64,000 bases of DNA from the NCBI GenBank assembly GCA_963802745.1, contig CAWDKL010000002.1, positions 1 through 64,000 of the forward strand, given 5' to 3'. This document shows positions 7,862 through 16,677 of the stretch, in pieces. The position numbers were made by a program, and so were the translations under genes. The stretch comes from JAJPKK01 sp963802745 (GTDB lineage Bacteria > Pseudomonadota > Alphaproteobacteria > Rhizobiales > Xanthobacteraceae). The number at the start of each line of letters is the position of its first letter. Position 1 is the stretch's first letter. The notes under the pieces are model-generated. The model did no database searches and was not told where the DNA came from. It was given only the letters and a program-made list of their open reading frames with translations.

Positions 7862-8674
7862 TCAGTCGCCTTCGGAAATCCTGCAGTCGCCCTGCCCAGC
7901 CACCGCTTGTTGCGCCGGTGTCCGGGACCGGGGCGGGACAGCGGCGAAATACTGCAGCGCAAAGCGCGCGTTATCGGTGCGAAATCCCGGTGGCCCGATC
8001 GGCAGTGCCCATTGGCTCGCAAGCGACCCTTGCCACGCGATCTGGCCATCGGCGGTCACCGTCAAGGTCCGGCCGCGAAGCTCGGCCCGTAGCGTGTGGA
8101 TCTCCCACGGGCGGATCGGCGGCAGGGCGTTGCCGTCTTGGGATTTGAAATTGATATATCCTTGGGCGCCGCACTGTTTGTGCATGTGCTGCCCCAAGTT
8201 TTGCTTGATCGAAATCGCCATCTTTGCGTCAGGCTCGATGCGCCACATCGCATAGATCACATTGCAGCTGTCCTCGGCCTGCAGCTTGAGGCCGATCTGG
8301 CGCCGCAATTCACCCGACGCCAACGGCCTGCTGGTCCGGCTAGGCCCCAGATATTGGAAACGAATTTCCGCAATTTGATCCGCAGCATTGCCGGTGCCGG
8401 CTTGAACGATCGCCCGCGAACTGGGGGTCTCGATCGCGAGCCGGCCGTCCGCCAACGCCGACACCGCGCCGTTGGTGACGCAAAGGCGATCGCGATCGAC
8501 GCGCTGCAACGCGGGCAAAGACCCGGTCTGCGCAACGGCCGATGGTGCGAAGCTGAACACCGTCACAATGGGCAAGCATGCGTTTCGCCACCGGGCCGCC
8601 TTGCAAAAACCGGTCAGGAAGGGCTCCGCCTCCCGGATCATGTCTCGGAACCAGTGGGATAGGCCAAATATCAT
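7862..8674 (-). CDS. Secreted hypothetical protein, possibly lectin/glucanase-like beta sandwich
   Basis: A 270-residue protein. A late hydrophobic segment ending APSAVAQ (cleavage near residue 48) suggests export. The mature part has alternating beta-type segments (LTVTADGQIAWQGSL, GFRTDNARFALQYFA), like concanavalin-type domains of secreted carbohydrate-related proteins, but no catalytic motif is recognisable. Four cysteines are scattered through the mature region. AGGTGA precedes the ATG at 8674. It converges on the cyclase gene with 45 bp between the two stop codons. The function is unknown. Confidence 0.65.
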   Translation of the reverse strand: MIFGLSHWFRDMIREAEPFLTGFCKAARWRNACLPIVTVFSFAPSAVAQTGSLPALQRVDRDRLCVTNGAVSALADGRLAIETPSSRAIVQAGTGNAADQIAEIRFQYLGPSRTSRPLASGELRRQIGLKLQAEDSCNVIYAMWRIEPDAKMAISIKQNLGQHMHKQCGAQGYINFKSQDGNALPPIRPWEIHTLRAELRGRTLTVTADGQIAWQGSLASQWALPIGPPGFRTDNARFALQYFAAVPPRSRTPAQQAVAGQGDCRISEGD

Positions 8675-8906
8675 CGATCACCTGATTGGCGACGCGGCGA
8701 GCGGCGGCGGCGATACCGCGAACCAAGGCATGTTGGCTCCATGCGCCCGATCAGCCGCTTCCTCCCGGCCAACACCGATGCGGGTGGTCCTCCGCCGTCA
8801 CGGAGGTTCATCCGCCCGATACCCATGGGCCAGCGGCCTTGGCAGCGGCTGGCGCCCCATGCGGGACGCCGATTCAATTCTGGCGGGATCGTTGCCGGGA
8901 CCCGCG

Positions 8907-9587
8907 TCAGGGCGTTCCGGCGGCCTGCGGGGCGACCATCGCACTTTCCCGCGTGCAGGTGTCCTGAAACAGCACGCTGCCGTCGGGCAGGTTCTGCTTC
9001 GTGAGGCACGTGCATCTGCCTTCGCCCATTGGCGCGACCGGCACCGACCAGCGGGCCGGTGCCGCTGGCGCTTGCCCGGACACGGCTTGCACCGGACCCG
9101 CTTGCGCCGGTGCCGGAACGGCGACTGGGCTTGGAACGCCTCCAACCACGATCTCGGGTCGGTAACCCCAAAAGTATCCGCGGTCACGATAGTATCCGCC
9201 GTATCCGCCATGATGGCCACCGTACCCGGGATCGTGGTCGCGATCGCCGCTGCCCGGCGTTACGCTGCATCCGGTCTTGGGGTGACAAGACACCACCGAA
9301 CCGCCGTTGCCGGGGGCGCCTTGCGGAGGAACCACTGGTCCGTGGCCAACCGGGAAGGGGTTGGGGTGGCCGACCGGAATGACGGGTTCGGGAAGCGGGC
9401 GAAGAACACCCGTCGGTATATGATATCCATTCGGTGGGACTCCGGGCTCCGGCCGCGCGCCCACGACGGGGCCATGGCCCGGGAATGGGTGCATGAAGTT
9501 GGCAGAAGCGCTGCCGCCGGTCGTGAGGGTGGTGGTGACAGTCACCGCCGCCAGTGCGAGGATGGATAATTTGGTCTTGGGGGTCAT
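8907..9587 (-). CDS. Secreted proline/glycine-rich hypothetical protein
   Basis: A 226-residue exported protein. A signal peptide (KLSILALAAVTVTTTL, cut near SASA) is followed by a proline/glycine/histidine-rich stretch, a GYGGHHGGYGGYYRDRGYFW segment like that in the small GY-rich protein at 5122-5334, and a cysteine-containing tail (RCTCLTKQNL, QDTCTRES). The function is unknown; an envelope-associated role is plausible. AGGAG at 9596-9600 is six bases from the ATG at 9587 and directly abuts the ATG at 9593, so 9587 is chosen. The promoter has the same Crp-like box and spacing as the 5122-5334 gene. Confidence 0.75.
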   Translation of the reverse strand: MTPKTKLSILALAAVTVTTTLTTGGSASANFMHPFPGHGPVVGARPEPGVPPNGYHIPTGVLRPLPEPVIPVGHPNPFPVGHGPVVPPQGAPGNGGSVVSCHPKTGCSVTPGSGDRDHDPGYGGHHGGYGGYYRDRGYFWGYRPEIVVGGVPSPVAVPAPAQAGPVQAVSGQAPAAPARWSVPVAPMGEGRCTCLTKQNLPDGSVLFQDTCTRESAMVAPQAAGTP

Positions 9588-9634
9588 GCTCATCTCCTGT
9601 TTGTGAGTCCGAAGGGGGGCCTTCGATGTTCAGG

Positions 9635-9690
9635 AGCATAGGCAGCGCAGGTCAGCACCGATGTGCTGGTGGACACAAGATTGCGCATTT
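9635..9690 (-). promoter_or_regulatory. Putative class II Crp-dependent promoter, twin of the one at 5383-5440
   Basis: On the minus strand, TGTGTCCACCAGCACA (9662-9677, TGTG-N8-CACA) lies exactly 75 bases upstream of the start at 9587. A -10-like TATGCT is at 9635-9640 and the flank AAATGCGCA is shared with the twin site. Outside the box, the -10 and these flanks, the two leaders differ, so the similarity is not just a recent duplication. Confidence 0.6.
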
Positions 9691-9864
9691 GCGCCATACG
9701 TAGAACCTGCAAAGCAAAAATTCTCAGCAACGGGAAAATGTTGGATCGCCGGGGCCGGCAAGCCGGCAACCCAAATCACATCGACGTTGCTGCTGCGGCG
9801 CTCTGCACGGCCGCCACCGACGCCGTAATATGGAGTGGAGCCTTACGAAGGCGCACAAGAGAGA

Positions 9865-10257
9865 TCATGAGCAATCCGCGAGTGAATCGCGAATGGCTTC
9901 AACCAACTCATTTCCGAAAAAGGGCTTATTGATTACCACAACGCCTGCTGTAGCGGCGCGTTTGCGAAGTTTACCACTCGCGTTTGGGGTTATCAAGATT
10001 GCTGGGCTCACGATGCCACGCTGTCGCAGGACAGCGACAACCTCAAGTCCGGACATGCCGGGCATCACATGGTCAAGGACCAAGCACCTGCAAGAGGGTA
10101 GCTCCGGATCATCCAATAGGGCGCGCCCATCGGCATAGAGGCGCACCACGAATCCTTCAATTTCCAGCGAGAACTTGAGCGAATGGCGCACCGCCGGGTC
10201 GTTATCGACGACCGCCACCGTTCCGGGCGATGGGGCTGTGATGTTGGTGTGCTCCAT
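9865..10257 (-). CDS. Stand-alone response-regulator receiver protein
   Basis: A 130-residue protein consisting of one receiver domain. The acidic pair is in VVDNDP (Asp18, Asp20), the phospho-accepting aspartate is Asp62 (VLDHVMPG), Thr90 (ILITPN) is the switch residue and Lys111 (INKPF) the conserved lysine. No output domain is present. It lies 126 bp downstream of fixJ on the same strand, so it may receive phosphate from FixL or act as a phosphate sink or adaptor; this is inference from position only. Confidence 0.88.
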   Translation of the reverse strand: MEHTNITAPSPGTVAVVDNDPAVRHSLKFSLEIEGFVVRLYADGRALLDDPELPSCRCLVLDHVMPGMSGLEVVAVLRQRGIVSPAILITPNASGKLRKRAATAGVVVINKPFFGNELVEAIRDSLADCS

Positions 10258-10383
10258 TGGTCGCGTACTTCTACCTCCAAATCATTAGGTCGAAGAACGC
10301 AATCAACGTCACAACGGCCACTTCGGCGCTTTGATCCAGCGCAAACAACCGTCCATGAGTGCGGGAGTTCCGTTGGTCGATGG

Positions 10384-10998
10384 TCAGGAGCCAAGTACTC
10401 CGGCAAGCAGGGCCATGCGCACCAGTTCGGACAGGCTTCCGGATTTCATCTTGGTCATCACTTTGGCGCGATAAATCTCGACGGTTCGGGGGCTGATGCC
10501 AAGATCGTACGCGATGATCTTGTTGGGGTTTCCGGCGATCAGGCCCTTGAGCACATCGGTTTCGCGAGAGCTGAGCGTGGCAAGCCGATCTTGCAGTTCC
10601 TGGCGCTGCGCATCGCGATCGGCGTCCTGGCGCAAACCGTCGAAAGCGCGCTGCACCGCCGCCAGCATCTTATCGCCGTCGAACGGCTTTTCGAAAAAAT
10701 CGGCGGCGCCCATCTTCATGGCCTCGACGGCAATCGGCACGTCACCATGACCTGTGATGATGATCACCGGCAACTTAGCGTTGATATCTTTCAATCGCCG
10801 CAGCAGTTCGATCCCGCTCAAGTCCGGCATGCGGACATCGGTGATGATACAGCCGCAGGCATTTTGAGGTAGATGTCGCAGGAAGTTCACTCCAGAATTG
10901 AACGTTATCACCTTGAAATTCGCGCTGCTCAAAAGGAATTCCAGGGATTCCCGCGCAGCATCGTCATCATCGATGACGTAGACGGGGGCATCAGGCAT
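10384..10998 (-). CDS. fixJ: FixJ-type two-component response regulator
   Basis: A 204-residue regulator. The receiver domain (1-120) has Asp54 in ITDVRMPDLSG, the same position as in FixJ, Thr82 in IITGHGD and Lys104 in FEKPF. The LuxR-type helix-turn-helix (about 140-204) reads LSSRETDVLKGLIAGNPNKI and SPRTVEIYRAKVMTKM. It is predicted to activate microaerobic genes (fixK-type targets) when phosphorylated by FixL. The ATG at 10998 overlaps the fixL 3' end by 8 bases, so the two are translationally coupled. Confidence 0.92.
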   Translation of the reverse strand: MPDAPVYVIDDDDAARESLEFLLSSANFKVITFNSGVNFLRHLPQNACGCIITDVRMPDLSGIELLRRLKDINAKLPVIIITGHGDVPIAVEAMKMGAADFFEKPFDGDKMLAAVQRAFDGLRQDADRDAQRQELQDRLATLSSRETDVLKGLIAGNPNKIIAYDLGISPRTVEIYRAKVMTKMKSGSLSELVRMALLAGVLGS

Positions 10999-12472
10999 CG
11001 GCAAGGTCCCCCTCGCGCACAAGCCGCAAAGTGAAGCGAAATATGGCCCCCCCACCGGGGTTGGGCTCCATCCAAATCAGGCCGTCGTGGGCTTCGATGA
11101 TGGTACGCGAAATCGATAGACCCACACCCATTCCGCAAGATTTTGTCGTTATAAAGGGTTGGAACAGCTGCTCGGCAAGTTCTTCACTGATTCCCGGGCC
11201 GGTGTCGGCGACGTTGACCTCGATAAAACCATCGGTTGCCAGTGCGGTCGAAAGCAAAATCTCCCGCCGATCTGAATGTTCCATGGCTTCCATGGCATTG
11301 CGGATGAGATTGAGCAGGACTTGCTGAACTTGAACCTTGTTGACCAAGACATACTCGGCCGTAGGGTCGAAATTGAAGTGCACGCGGATCCCGCTCTCCT
11401 TGGCGCCGACGAGCGCCAACGCGCTTGCCTCCTCGATCAGTTTTTTGATGCTTTCAACCCGCCTCGCGGTCTCGCCGTGACCCACGAAGTCGCGCAGCCG
11501 GCGAATGATTTCACCGGCACGCATGGATTGTGCCGCCGCTCTTTCCAATGCATCGCGAACGATCATGGTGTCCTCGTCGGTTCTTTGCTCCAAGAGGCGC
11601 CGCGATCCAGATAGGTAATTAGTTAACGCTGAAAGCGGCTGGTTCAGTTCGTGCGCCAGCGCCGATGCCATTCCGCCCATGACAGTCAGACGCGAAATAT
11701 GTGCAAGCTCGGACTGAAGTTCCTGCAAGCGTGCCTGCGCTTCCTGGCGCTCGGTCAAATCGCGGATAAAGCCGGTATAGTAGCGCCTTCCTGCCGAATT
11801 CATCTCCCCGACCGCAAGCTCGATTGGGAACGTCAACCCGTCACAACGCCGGCCGACGACGACGCGGCCGGAACCGATAATGCGTTTCTCGCCGGTTCGC
11901 GCGTAGCGCTGCAAATACCCATCATGATGCTCCCAATAGGGCGATGGCATTAACGTTTTGACGTTCAGGCCCACGATATCACGCGCTTGGTAGCCAAACA
12001 GGCGCTCTGCCGCCGAGCTGAATAATTGTATCATGCCTAAATCGTCGATGACGATCATGGCATCCGGGACGGTCTCCAGGATCGATTTGAGATGCGCTTC
12101 GCGGGCGATCAGGTCGCGCTCGACCCGTTTTGCCGCGGTAAGATCAATGTACACTTCGGTAACGGCGGTGCGGTCCACCGTTCGCCATAGTGACCACTGG
12201 CTGGCCGCGATGACGATCTCGCCACTTCGATGCCTTTGAACAACTTCGCCGGCCCATGCACCGCGTTCTAGGAACTCGGACTCGATCTCAGAAAGCGAGC
12301 TGGAAAATTCGGTTTTCAGCAATTCATGCACGGACCGGCGGGTCGCCTCGGCGGCCGAAAACCCATACATTCGCACCATGCCGGAGGACCAGTACGTGAT
12401 CGTGCCATCCAGCTCGCGAACCAGCGCTTGCGCGCGATCAAGTGCTTGCAGCCGGGCGTCGACATCCGTCAT
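10991..12472 (-). CDS. fixL: FixL oxygen-sensing haem PAS histidine kinase
   Basis: A 493-residue kinase without membrane spans. It has PAS domain 1 (about 12-115), PAS domain 2 (about 127-245), an H-box at His274 (ALAHELNQPL) and an HATPase_c domain with DTGPGI and GMGVGLSIS. PAS 2 carries the FixL haem signature: His183 in EHHDGYLQRY aligns with the proximal haem ligand, and Arg203 in IIGSGR lies 20 residues later, as the ligand-sensing arginine does in Bradyrhizobium FixL. Oxygen binding should switch the kinase off. The start at 12472 (MTDVDARLQ) is where the first PAS begins; an upstream in-frame start at 12676 would overlap the divergent gene. Confidence 0.92.
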   Translation of the reverse strand: MTDVDARLQALDRAQALVRELDGTITYWSSGMVRMYGFSAAEATRRSVHELLKTEFSSSLSEIESEFLERGAWAGEVVQRHRSGEIVIAASQWSLWRTVDRTAVTEVYIDLTAAKRVERDLIAREAHLKSILETVPDAMIVIDDLGMIQLFSSAAERLFGYQARDIVGLNVKTLMPSPYWEHHDGYLQRYARTGEKRIIGSGRVVVGRRCDGLTFPIELAVGEMNSAGRRYYTGFIRDLTERQEAQARLQELQSELAHISRLTVMGGMASALAHELNQPLSALTNYLSGSRRLLEQRTDEDTMIVRDALERAAAQSMRAGEIIRRLRDFVGHGETARRVESIKKLIEEASALALVGAKESGIRVHFNFDPTAEYVLVNKVQVQQVLLNLIRNAMEAMEHSDRREILLSTALATDGFIEVNVADTGPGISEELAEQLFQPFITTKSCGMGVGLSISRTIIEAHDGLIWMEPNPGGGAIFRFTLRLVREGDLADA

Positions 12473-12582
12473 GGCCAGGACCTCTTGTCCGGGAAATGCC
12501 CGACAGGAGTTATCGTAATTTTCACCGGACCCTTCAAGCGCTATCAGAGCGGGTCGGCGGATTCGCGGGGTAACATAGTCCA

Positions 12583-15267
12583 ATGAGCACCTATCGTCTC
12601 GAGGCGCTGATGGCGCCGAAATCGATCGCGGTGGTCGGCGCCAGCCCGCGCGAGCACTCGCTCGGGCGCATCGCACTGCGCAACCTGCGCGATGCCGGCT
12701 TTGCGGGGCCGATCCATCTGGTCAATCCGCGCCATGCCGAGATCGATGGCATCAAGGCGGTGGCGAGCCTCGATGCGATCGCCACGCCCCCCGACATGCT
12801 GGTGGTCACCGCACCCGCCGCCGAAGTGCCGGGCATCATCGCCGCGGCGGGTGCGAAGGGGGCGCAGGCTGCCGTCATCATCAGCGCCGGGCTTGGCCAT
12901 GGCCCGGGATCACTCGCGGAGGCGACGCGCCTTGCGGCCCGCGCCCATGGCTTGCGCGTCCTTGGGCCGAATGGGCTCGGGCTGATCGTGCCGGGCGTGC
13001 GGCTCAATGCCAGCTTCGCTCGCCGGATGCCGCTTCCCGGCAGCCTCGCGCTGATTTCGCAATCCGGGGCGATCGCGGCCGGACTGGTCGAATGGGCGGC
13101 ACATCACCGCGTCGGCTTCGCCGCGATGGCCTCCATCGGGGATGCCATCGACGTCGATTTCGGCGATCTGCTCGATTATTTCGCCATCGATCGCAATACC
13201 CGCGCGATCCTGATGTATGTCGAATCGATCCACGATGCCCGCAAATTCATGTCGGCGGCCCGCGCGGCGTCGCGCACCAAGCCGGTGATCGTCATCAAGG
13301 CCGGCCGCCAGCCCCAAGGCGCGCGCGCCGCCGCGACCCACACCGGGGCGCTGGCCGGGTCGGATGCGGTTTACGACGCGGCGTTTCGCCGGGCCGGGCT
13401 CTTACGGGTGTTCGACCTCGATGAACTGTTCGACGCCGCCGAAACGCTCGAGCGGCTGCGTCCGTTTCCGGGCAAGCGGCTGGCTATTCTCACCAACGGC
13501 GGCGGCATCGGGGTGCTCGCGGTCGATCGCCTCGCCGATCTCGGCGGCACGCTTGCGGAATTGTCCGGGCAAACCGTCGCCGAACTCGATGCAGTGCTGC
13601 CGCCGACCTGGTCGAAGGCGAATCCGGTTAACATCATCGGCGACGCTGATGCCGCCCGCTACGCTGCCTCCTTGGAGGTTTTGCTCGCCGATCGGACCAA
13701 TGACGCCGTGCTGGTGATGAACGTGCCGACCGCGCTTGCTTCCGCAACCGAAGCGGCCGCCGCCGTGGTGGCGACCCTCGCCACGGCGCGCTCCCGCGAA
13801 CCGGTGCCGAAGCCCGTGCTGACCGTTTGGGTCGGCGAGGACCAGGCGGCCGCCGCCGCGTTCGAGGCCGCGGGAATCCCGAATTTCACCACCGAGACCG
13901 CCGCCATTCGCGGCTTCATGCACCTCGTGCGCTATCGCGAAGCGATCGATGCGCTGATGGAAACGCCGCCGAGCCTGTCGGCCGATTTCGTGCCCGATGT
14001 GGACGCCGCGCGGCGGGTGGTGGCGGGCGTCATCGCGGCGGGCCGAAGCTGGCTCGATCCGCTGGAGATCGGGGAATTGTTCGCGGCTTATGCCATCCCC
14101 ATCGTGCCGGCGCTCTTGGCCCGCGATGCCGAGGAGGCGGTTGCGCTTGCAGCCCCGTATTTCGCGCGCAACGAAGCGGTGGTCGCCAAGGTGCTGTCGC
14201 CCGACATCGTGCACAAATCCGAAGTCGGCGGCGTCCGTCTGAACCTCACCAATGCGGGCGCGCTGCGGGAGGCGGTGACCGATATTTTGGCGCGGGCGCG
14301 GCAACTTCGCCCCGCTGCGCAGCTGCGCGGCGTCACGATCCACCCGATGATCGTGCGGCCGAAGGCCCAGGAACTGATCGTGGGGATCGCCGACGATCCG
14401 ACCTTCGGTCCGGTGGTGGCATTCGGCTGCGGCGGTACCGCGGTCGAGGTGATCAACGATAAGGCGTTGGGGCTGCCGCCGCTGGACCTGAAGCTCGCGC
14501 GCGAGCTGATCGGCCGCACCCGCATCGCCAAATTGCTCGCCGGCTACCGCGATGTCCCGGCCGCGGACCTCGGGGCGCTCGCGCTGGTGCTGGTCAAGGT
14601 CGCGCAGCTTGCCGCCGATATCGAGGAACTCACGGAACTCGACATCAATCCGCTGCTCGCCGACCGCGATGGCGTGATCGCGGTCAACGCCCGCATAGCG
14701 GTCGCCGCGGTCGCAAAGCCGGGCCGAACCCACGCCCGTTTCGCCATTCGTCCCTATCCGAAACAATGGGAGCGGCGTGTCGCCGCGCCGGACGGAACCG
14801 CGCTGCTGCTGCGCCCGATCCGCCCCGAGGATGAGGAATTGGTGCGCCGGTTTTTCGGCCACGTCAGCACCGGCGATCTGCGCCTGCGCTTCTTTGCACC
14901 CGTAAAGGAGTTCGGACATACCTTCATGGCGCGCCTGACCCAGCTCGACTATGGGCGCGCCATGGCGTTCATCGCCATCGACCCTGCGGGGGAGATGCTC
15001 GGCAGCGTGCGCCTGCACGCCGACGCCAATTACGAGAATGCCGAATACGCTATCCTGGTGCGCTCCGACCTCAAGGGCCGCGGCATCGGCTGGCTGCTCA
15101 TGCAATCGATCATCGCCTATGCGCGCTCCGAAGGCATCCGCCGCATCAAGGGCCAAGTGTTGCGCGACAATACCACGATGCTGGCCATGTGCGCCGAACT
15201 CGGATTCCATGCGACCGCGGACGCCGAAGATCCGGGCATTGTCGATGTCGCGCTGGAGTTGCAGTGA
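12583..15267 (+). CDS. Pat-like fusion: ADP-forming acyl-CoA synthetase-type domains plus GNAT acetyltransferase
   Basis: An 894-residue protein with the YfiQ/Pat layout. It has a CoA-binding Rossmann domain (SIAVVGASP near 14), a succinyl-CoA-ligase-like domain with His253 in THTGALAGSD (the phosphohistidine site of active synthetases), and an ATP-grasp domain (about 480-720, VVAKVLSPDIVHKSEVGGV). A C-terminal GNAT domain (about 740-894) has the acetyl-CoA loop KGRGIGWLLMQ. Family members acetylate lysines of metabolic enzymes such as acetyl-CoA synthetase. Because His253 is kept, residual ligase activity cannot be excluded. It is divergent from fixL. Confidence 0.88.
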   Translation: MSTYRLEALMAPKSIAVVGASPREHSLGRIALRNLRDAGFAGPIHLVNPRHAEIDGIKAVASLDAIATPPDMLVVTAPAAEVPGIIAAAGAKGAQAAVIISAGLGHGPGSLAEATRLAARAHGLRVLGPNGLGLIVPGVRLNASFARRMPLPGSLALISQSGAIAAGLVEWAAHHRVGFAAMASIGDAIDVDFGDLLDYFAIDRNTRAILMYVESIHDARKFMSAARAASRTKPVIVIKAGRQPQGARAAATHTGALAGSDAVYDAAFRRAGLLRVFDLDELFDAAETLERLRPFPGKRLAILTNGGGIGVLAVDRLADLGGTLAELSGQTVAELDAVLPPTWSKANPVNIIGDADAARYAASLEVLLADRTNDAVLVMNVPTALASATEAAAAVVATLATARSREPVPKPVLTVWVGEDQAAAAAFEAAGIPNFTTETAAIRGFMHLVRYREAIDALMETPPSLSADFVPDVDAARRVVAGVIAAGRSWLDPLEIGELFAAYAIPIVPALLARDAEEAVALAAPYFARNEAVVAKVLSPDIVHKSEVGGVRLNLTNAGALREAVTDILARARQLRPAAQLRGVTIHPMIVRPKAQELIVGIADDPTFGPVVAFGCGGTAVEVINDKALGLPPLDLKLARELIGRTRIAKLLAGYRDVPAADLGALALVLVKVAQLAADIEELTELDINPLLADRDGVIAVNARIAVAAVAKPGRTHARFAIRPYPKQWERRVAAPDGTALLLRPIRPEDEELVRRFFGHVSTGDLRLRFFAPVKEFGHTFMARLTQLDYGRAMAFIAIDPAGEMLGSVRLHADANYENAEYAILVRSDLKGRGIGWLLMQSIIAYARSEGIRRIKGQVLRDNTTMLAMCAELGFHATADAEDPGIVDVALELQ

Positions 15268-15366
15268 ACGCCAGCAGCCCTCCCGGCGCCGCCGGCAGCT
15301 GCCGGCTCGGTCCAAAGCGTAACGATTGATCCGCAAAACCACTCGGTTCGAAAATCCAAAGTCAGC

Positions 15367-15879
15367 ATGATCATCCGGCCCGCACAGCCCAGCGACGACG
15401 ACGCGATCTTACGGATCATCCTGCCCACGATCCGGGCCGGTGAGACCTATGCGCTGCCACGCGACTGGACCGAGGCGCAGGCGCTCGCCTACTGGCACAC
15501 ACCTGGCCACACGGTGTTCGTCGCCGAAGACGCTGCCGCCGGGCACGATACCGCCCACGGCGACACAGTGCTCGGCACCTATTACATGCGGCCCAATCAG
15601 CGCGGCGGCGGCGACCATGTGGCGAACTGCGCCTTCATGACCGATCCGGTTGCGACCGGGCGCGGCGTCGCCGGCGCCATGTGCGCCCACGCGCTGCGCA
15701 CCGCGGCCGCCGCCGGCTATAGGGCGATGCAGTTCAATTTCGTCGTCGGCACCAATACGCGCGCCATTGCGCTGTGGCAGCGGTTTGGATTTGCCATTGT
15801 CGGCCGGCTGCCCGACGCTTTCCGGCATCCGGCGCTGGGCCCTGTCGATGCATTGGTTATGTATCGGAAGCTTGATTGA
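15367..15879 (+). CDS. GNAT family N-acetyltransferase
   Basis: A 170-residue single-domain GNAT enzyme. IIRPAQPSDDDAILRII forms the first strand and helix. TGRGVAGAMCAHALRTAAAAG is the acetyl-CoA pyrophosphate loop and helix, with a modified Q/RxxGxG/A motif. NTRAIALWQRFGF is the late motif common to this family. The subfamily resembles those acting on small amines or amino acids, but the substrate cannot be named. It follows the Pat-like gene by 99 bp. Confidence 0.85.
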   Translation: MIIRPAQPSDDDAILRIILPTIRAGETYALPRDWTEAQALAYWHTPGHTVFVAEDAAAGHDTAHGDTVLGTYYMRPNQRGGGDHVANCAFMTDPVATGRGVAGAMCAHALRTAAAAGYRAMQFNFVVGTNTRAIALWQRFGFAIVGRLPDAFRHPALGPVDALVMYRKLD

Positions 15880-15932
15880 CGGAGCATTTCCGGCTGGCGA
15901 TGCGGCATTCCGTAAAAGCCTATTGCAGCCTG

Positions 15933-15962
15933 TTGACTGCTCACGGTCTGAACGTGTATGCT
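15933..15962 (+). promoter_or_regulatory. Sigma-70-type promoter of the winged-helix/RfaH-like operon
   Basis: TTGACT at 15933-15938 and TATGCT at 15957-15962 are separated by 18 bases and lie about 80 bases before the first gene of the polysaccharide regulatory pair. The spacer and start region contain two direct repeats, listed separately. Confidence 0.55.
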
Positions 15963-15975
15963 CACGTCGTGAACA
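15938..15975 (+). promoter_or_regulatory. Tandem operator candidate: two 16-bp direct repeats overlapping the promoter
   Basis: TGCTCACGNNNTGAAC occurs at 15938-15953 and again at 15959-15974, exactly 21 bp (two helical turns) apart. The second copy is also a near-perfect dyad, TGCTCACG-T-CGTGAACA. One copy fills the -35/-10 spacer and the other covers the -10 to +1 region, which suggests repression, possibly by the winged-helix protein encoded next. Confidence 0.55.
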
Positions 15976-16041
15976 AGGAGCGGCGGCGCGGATGGCGAAG
16001 ACGGCTTCGGCATCCGCATCGCGGCCGCGAGTGAAGGCACA

Positions 16042-16677
16042 ATGACATCCCGAGATGCCAATCTTGTGGAGACCGTGAAGCTGCTCGACACCGTGGCTGA
16101 CCGCCAGGCGTCGAACCAGCGGGCGCTTGCGCGCGACATCGGCATTTCGGTGGGCCTGGTGAACGCATTGGTGCAGCGGGCGGCACGCAAAGGCTTGATC
16201 AAGATCAAGGAAGCTCCGGCGCGGCGGTACGCCTACTATCTCACGCCGAAGGGGTTCGCGGAAAAGAGCCGTCTGGTGGCAGAGTATCTCGATTATTCGC
16301 TGACCTTCTTTCGCACCGCCCGCCAGGAATATGACGCGATATTCGCGCGGTGTGTGGCGGCGGGGAAGCGTCGCGTCGTGCTCTGCGGTGCCGGCGAACT
16401 CGCGGAAATCGCCATGCTGGCGGCGAACGGGTCCGGCGTCGAGATTGTCGGGATTCTTGATGATGAAACGCCGCATGTTCGCTTCGCCGGAGCGCCGGTG
16501 ATGCGCGATGTGACCGCAATCGGTGCCAATGATGCGCTGGTGATTACGGACGGACGCAAGCCGCAGGAACTGCACGAAGCGCTGGTCGGGCAGGTGGGAC
16601 GAGAGCGGCTCCTCGCCCCGGCCTTTCTGCGCATTTCGCCGCGGCAAGCCGACCAGACCGGGGCAGAGCGGCCATGA
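16042..16677 (+). CDS. Winged-helix regulator fused to a Rossmann-like (PglD-N-type) domain
   Basis: A 211-residue protein. The N-terminal winged helix (about 1-85) contains NQRALARDIGISVGLVNALV and the wing-type segment RRYAYYLTPKGFAEK. The C-terminal part (about 108-195) starts with RRVVLCGAGELAEIAMLAA and continues VEIVGILDDE, like the nucleotide-sugar-associated Rossmann domain at the N-terminus of PglD/NeuD acyltransferases. It may sense a sugar nucleotide and control the polysaccharide locus. It overlaps the RfaH-like gene by four bases (ATGA). GAAGG precedes the ATG at 16042. Confidence 0.8.
   Translation: MTSRDANLVETVKLLDTVADRQASNQRALARDIGISVGLVNALVQRAARKGLIKIKEAPARRYAYYLTPKGFAEKSRLVAEYLDYSLTFFRTARQEYDAIFARCVAAGKRRVVLCGAGELAEIAMLAANGSGVEIVGILDDETPHVRFAGAPVMRDVTAIGANDALVITDGRKPQELHEALVGQVGRERLLAPAFLRISPRQADQTGAERP

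Noticed and set aside
13402..15342. A 646-codon open frame on the minus strand opposite the Pat-like gene
   Set aside because: It is antisense to a protein with clear domains, shows no recognisable motif and is rich in arginine, histidine and glycine, as expected of a shadow frame in GC-rich DNA.
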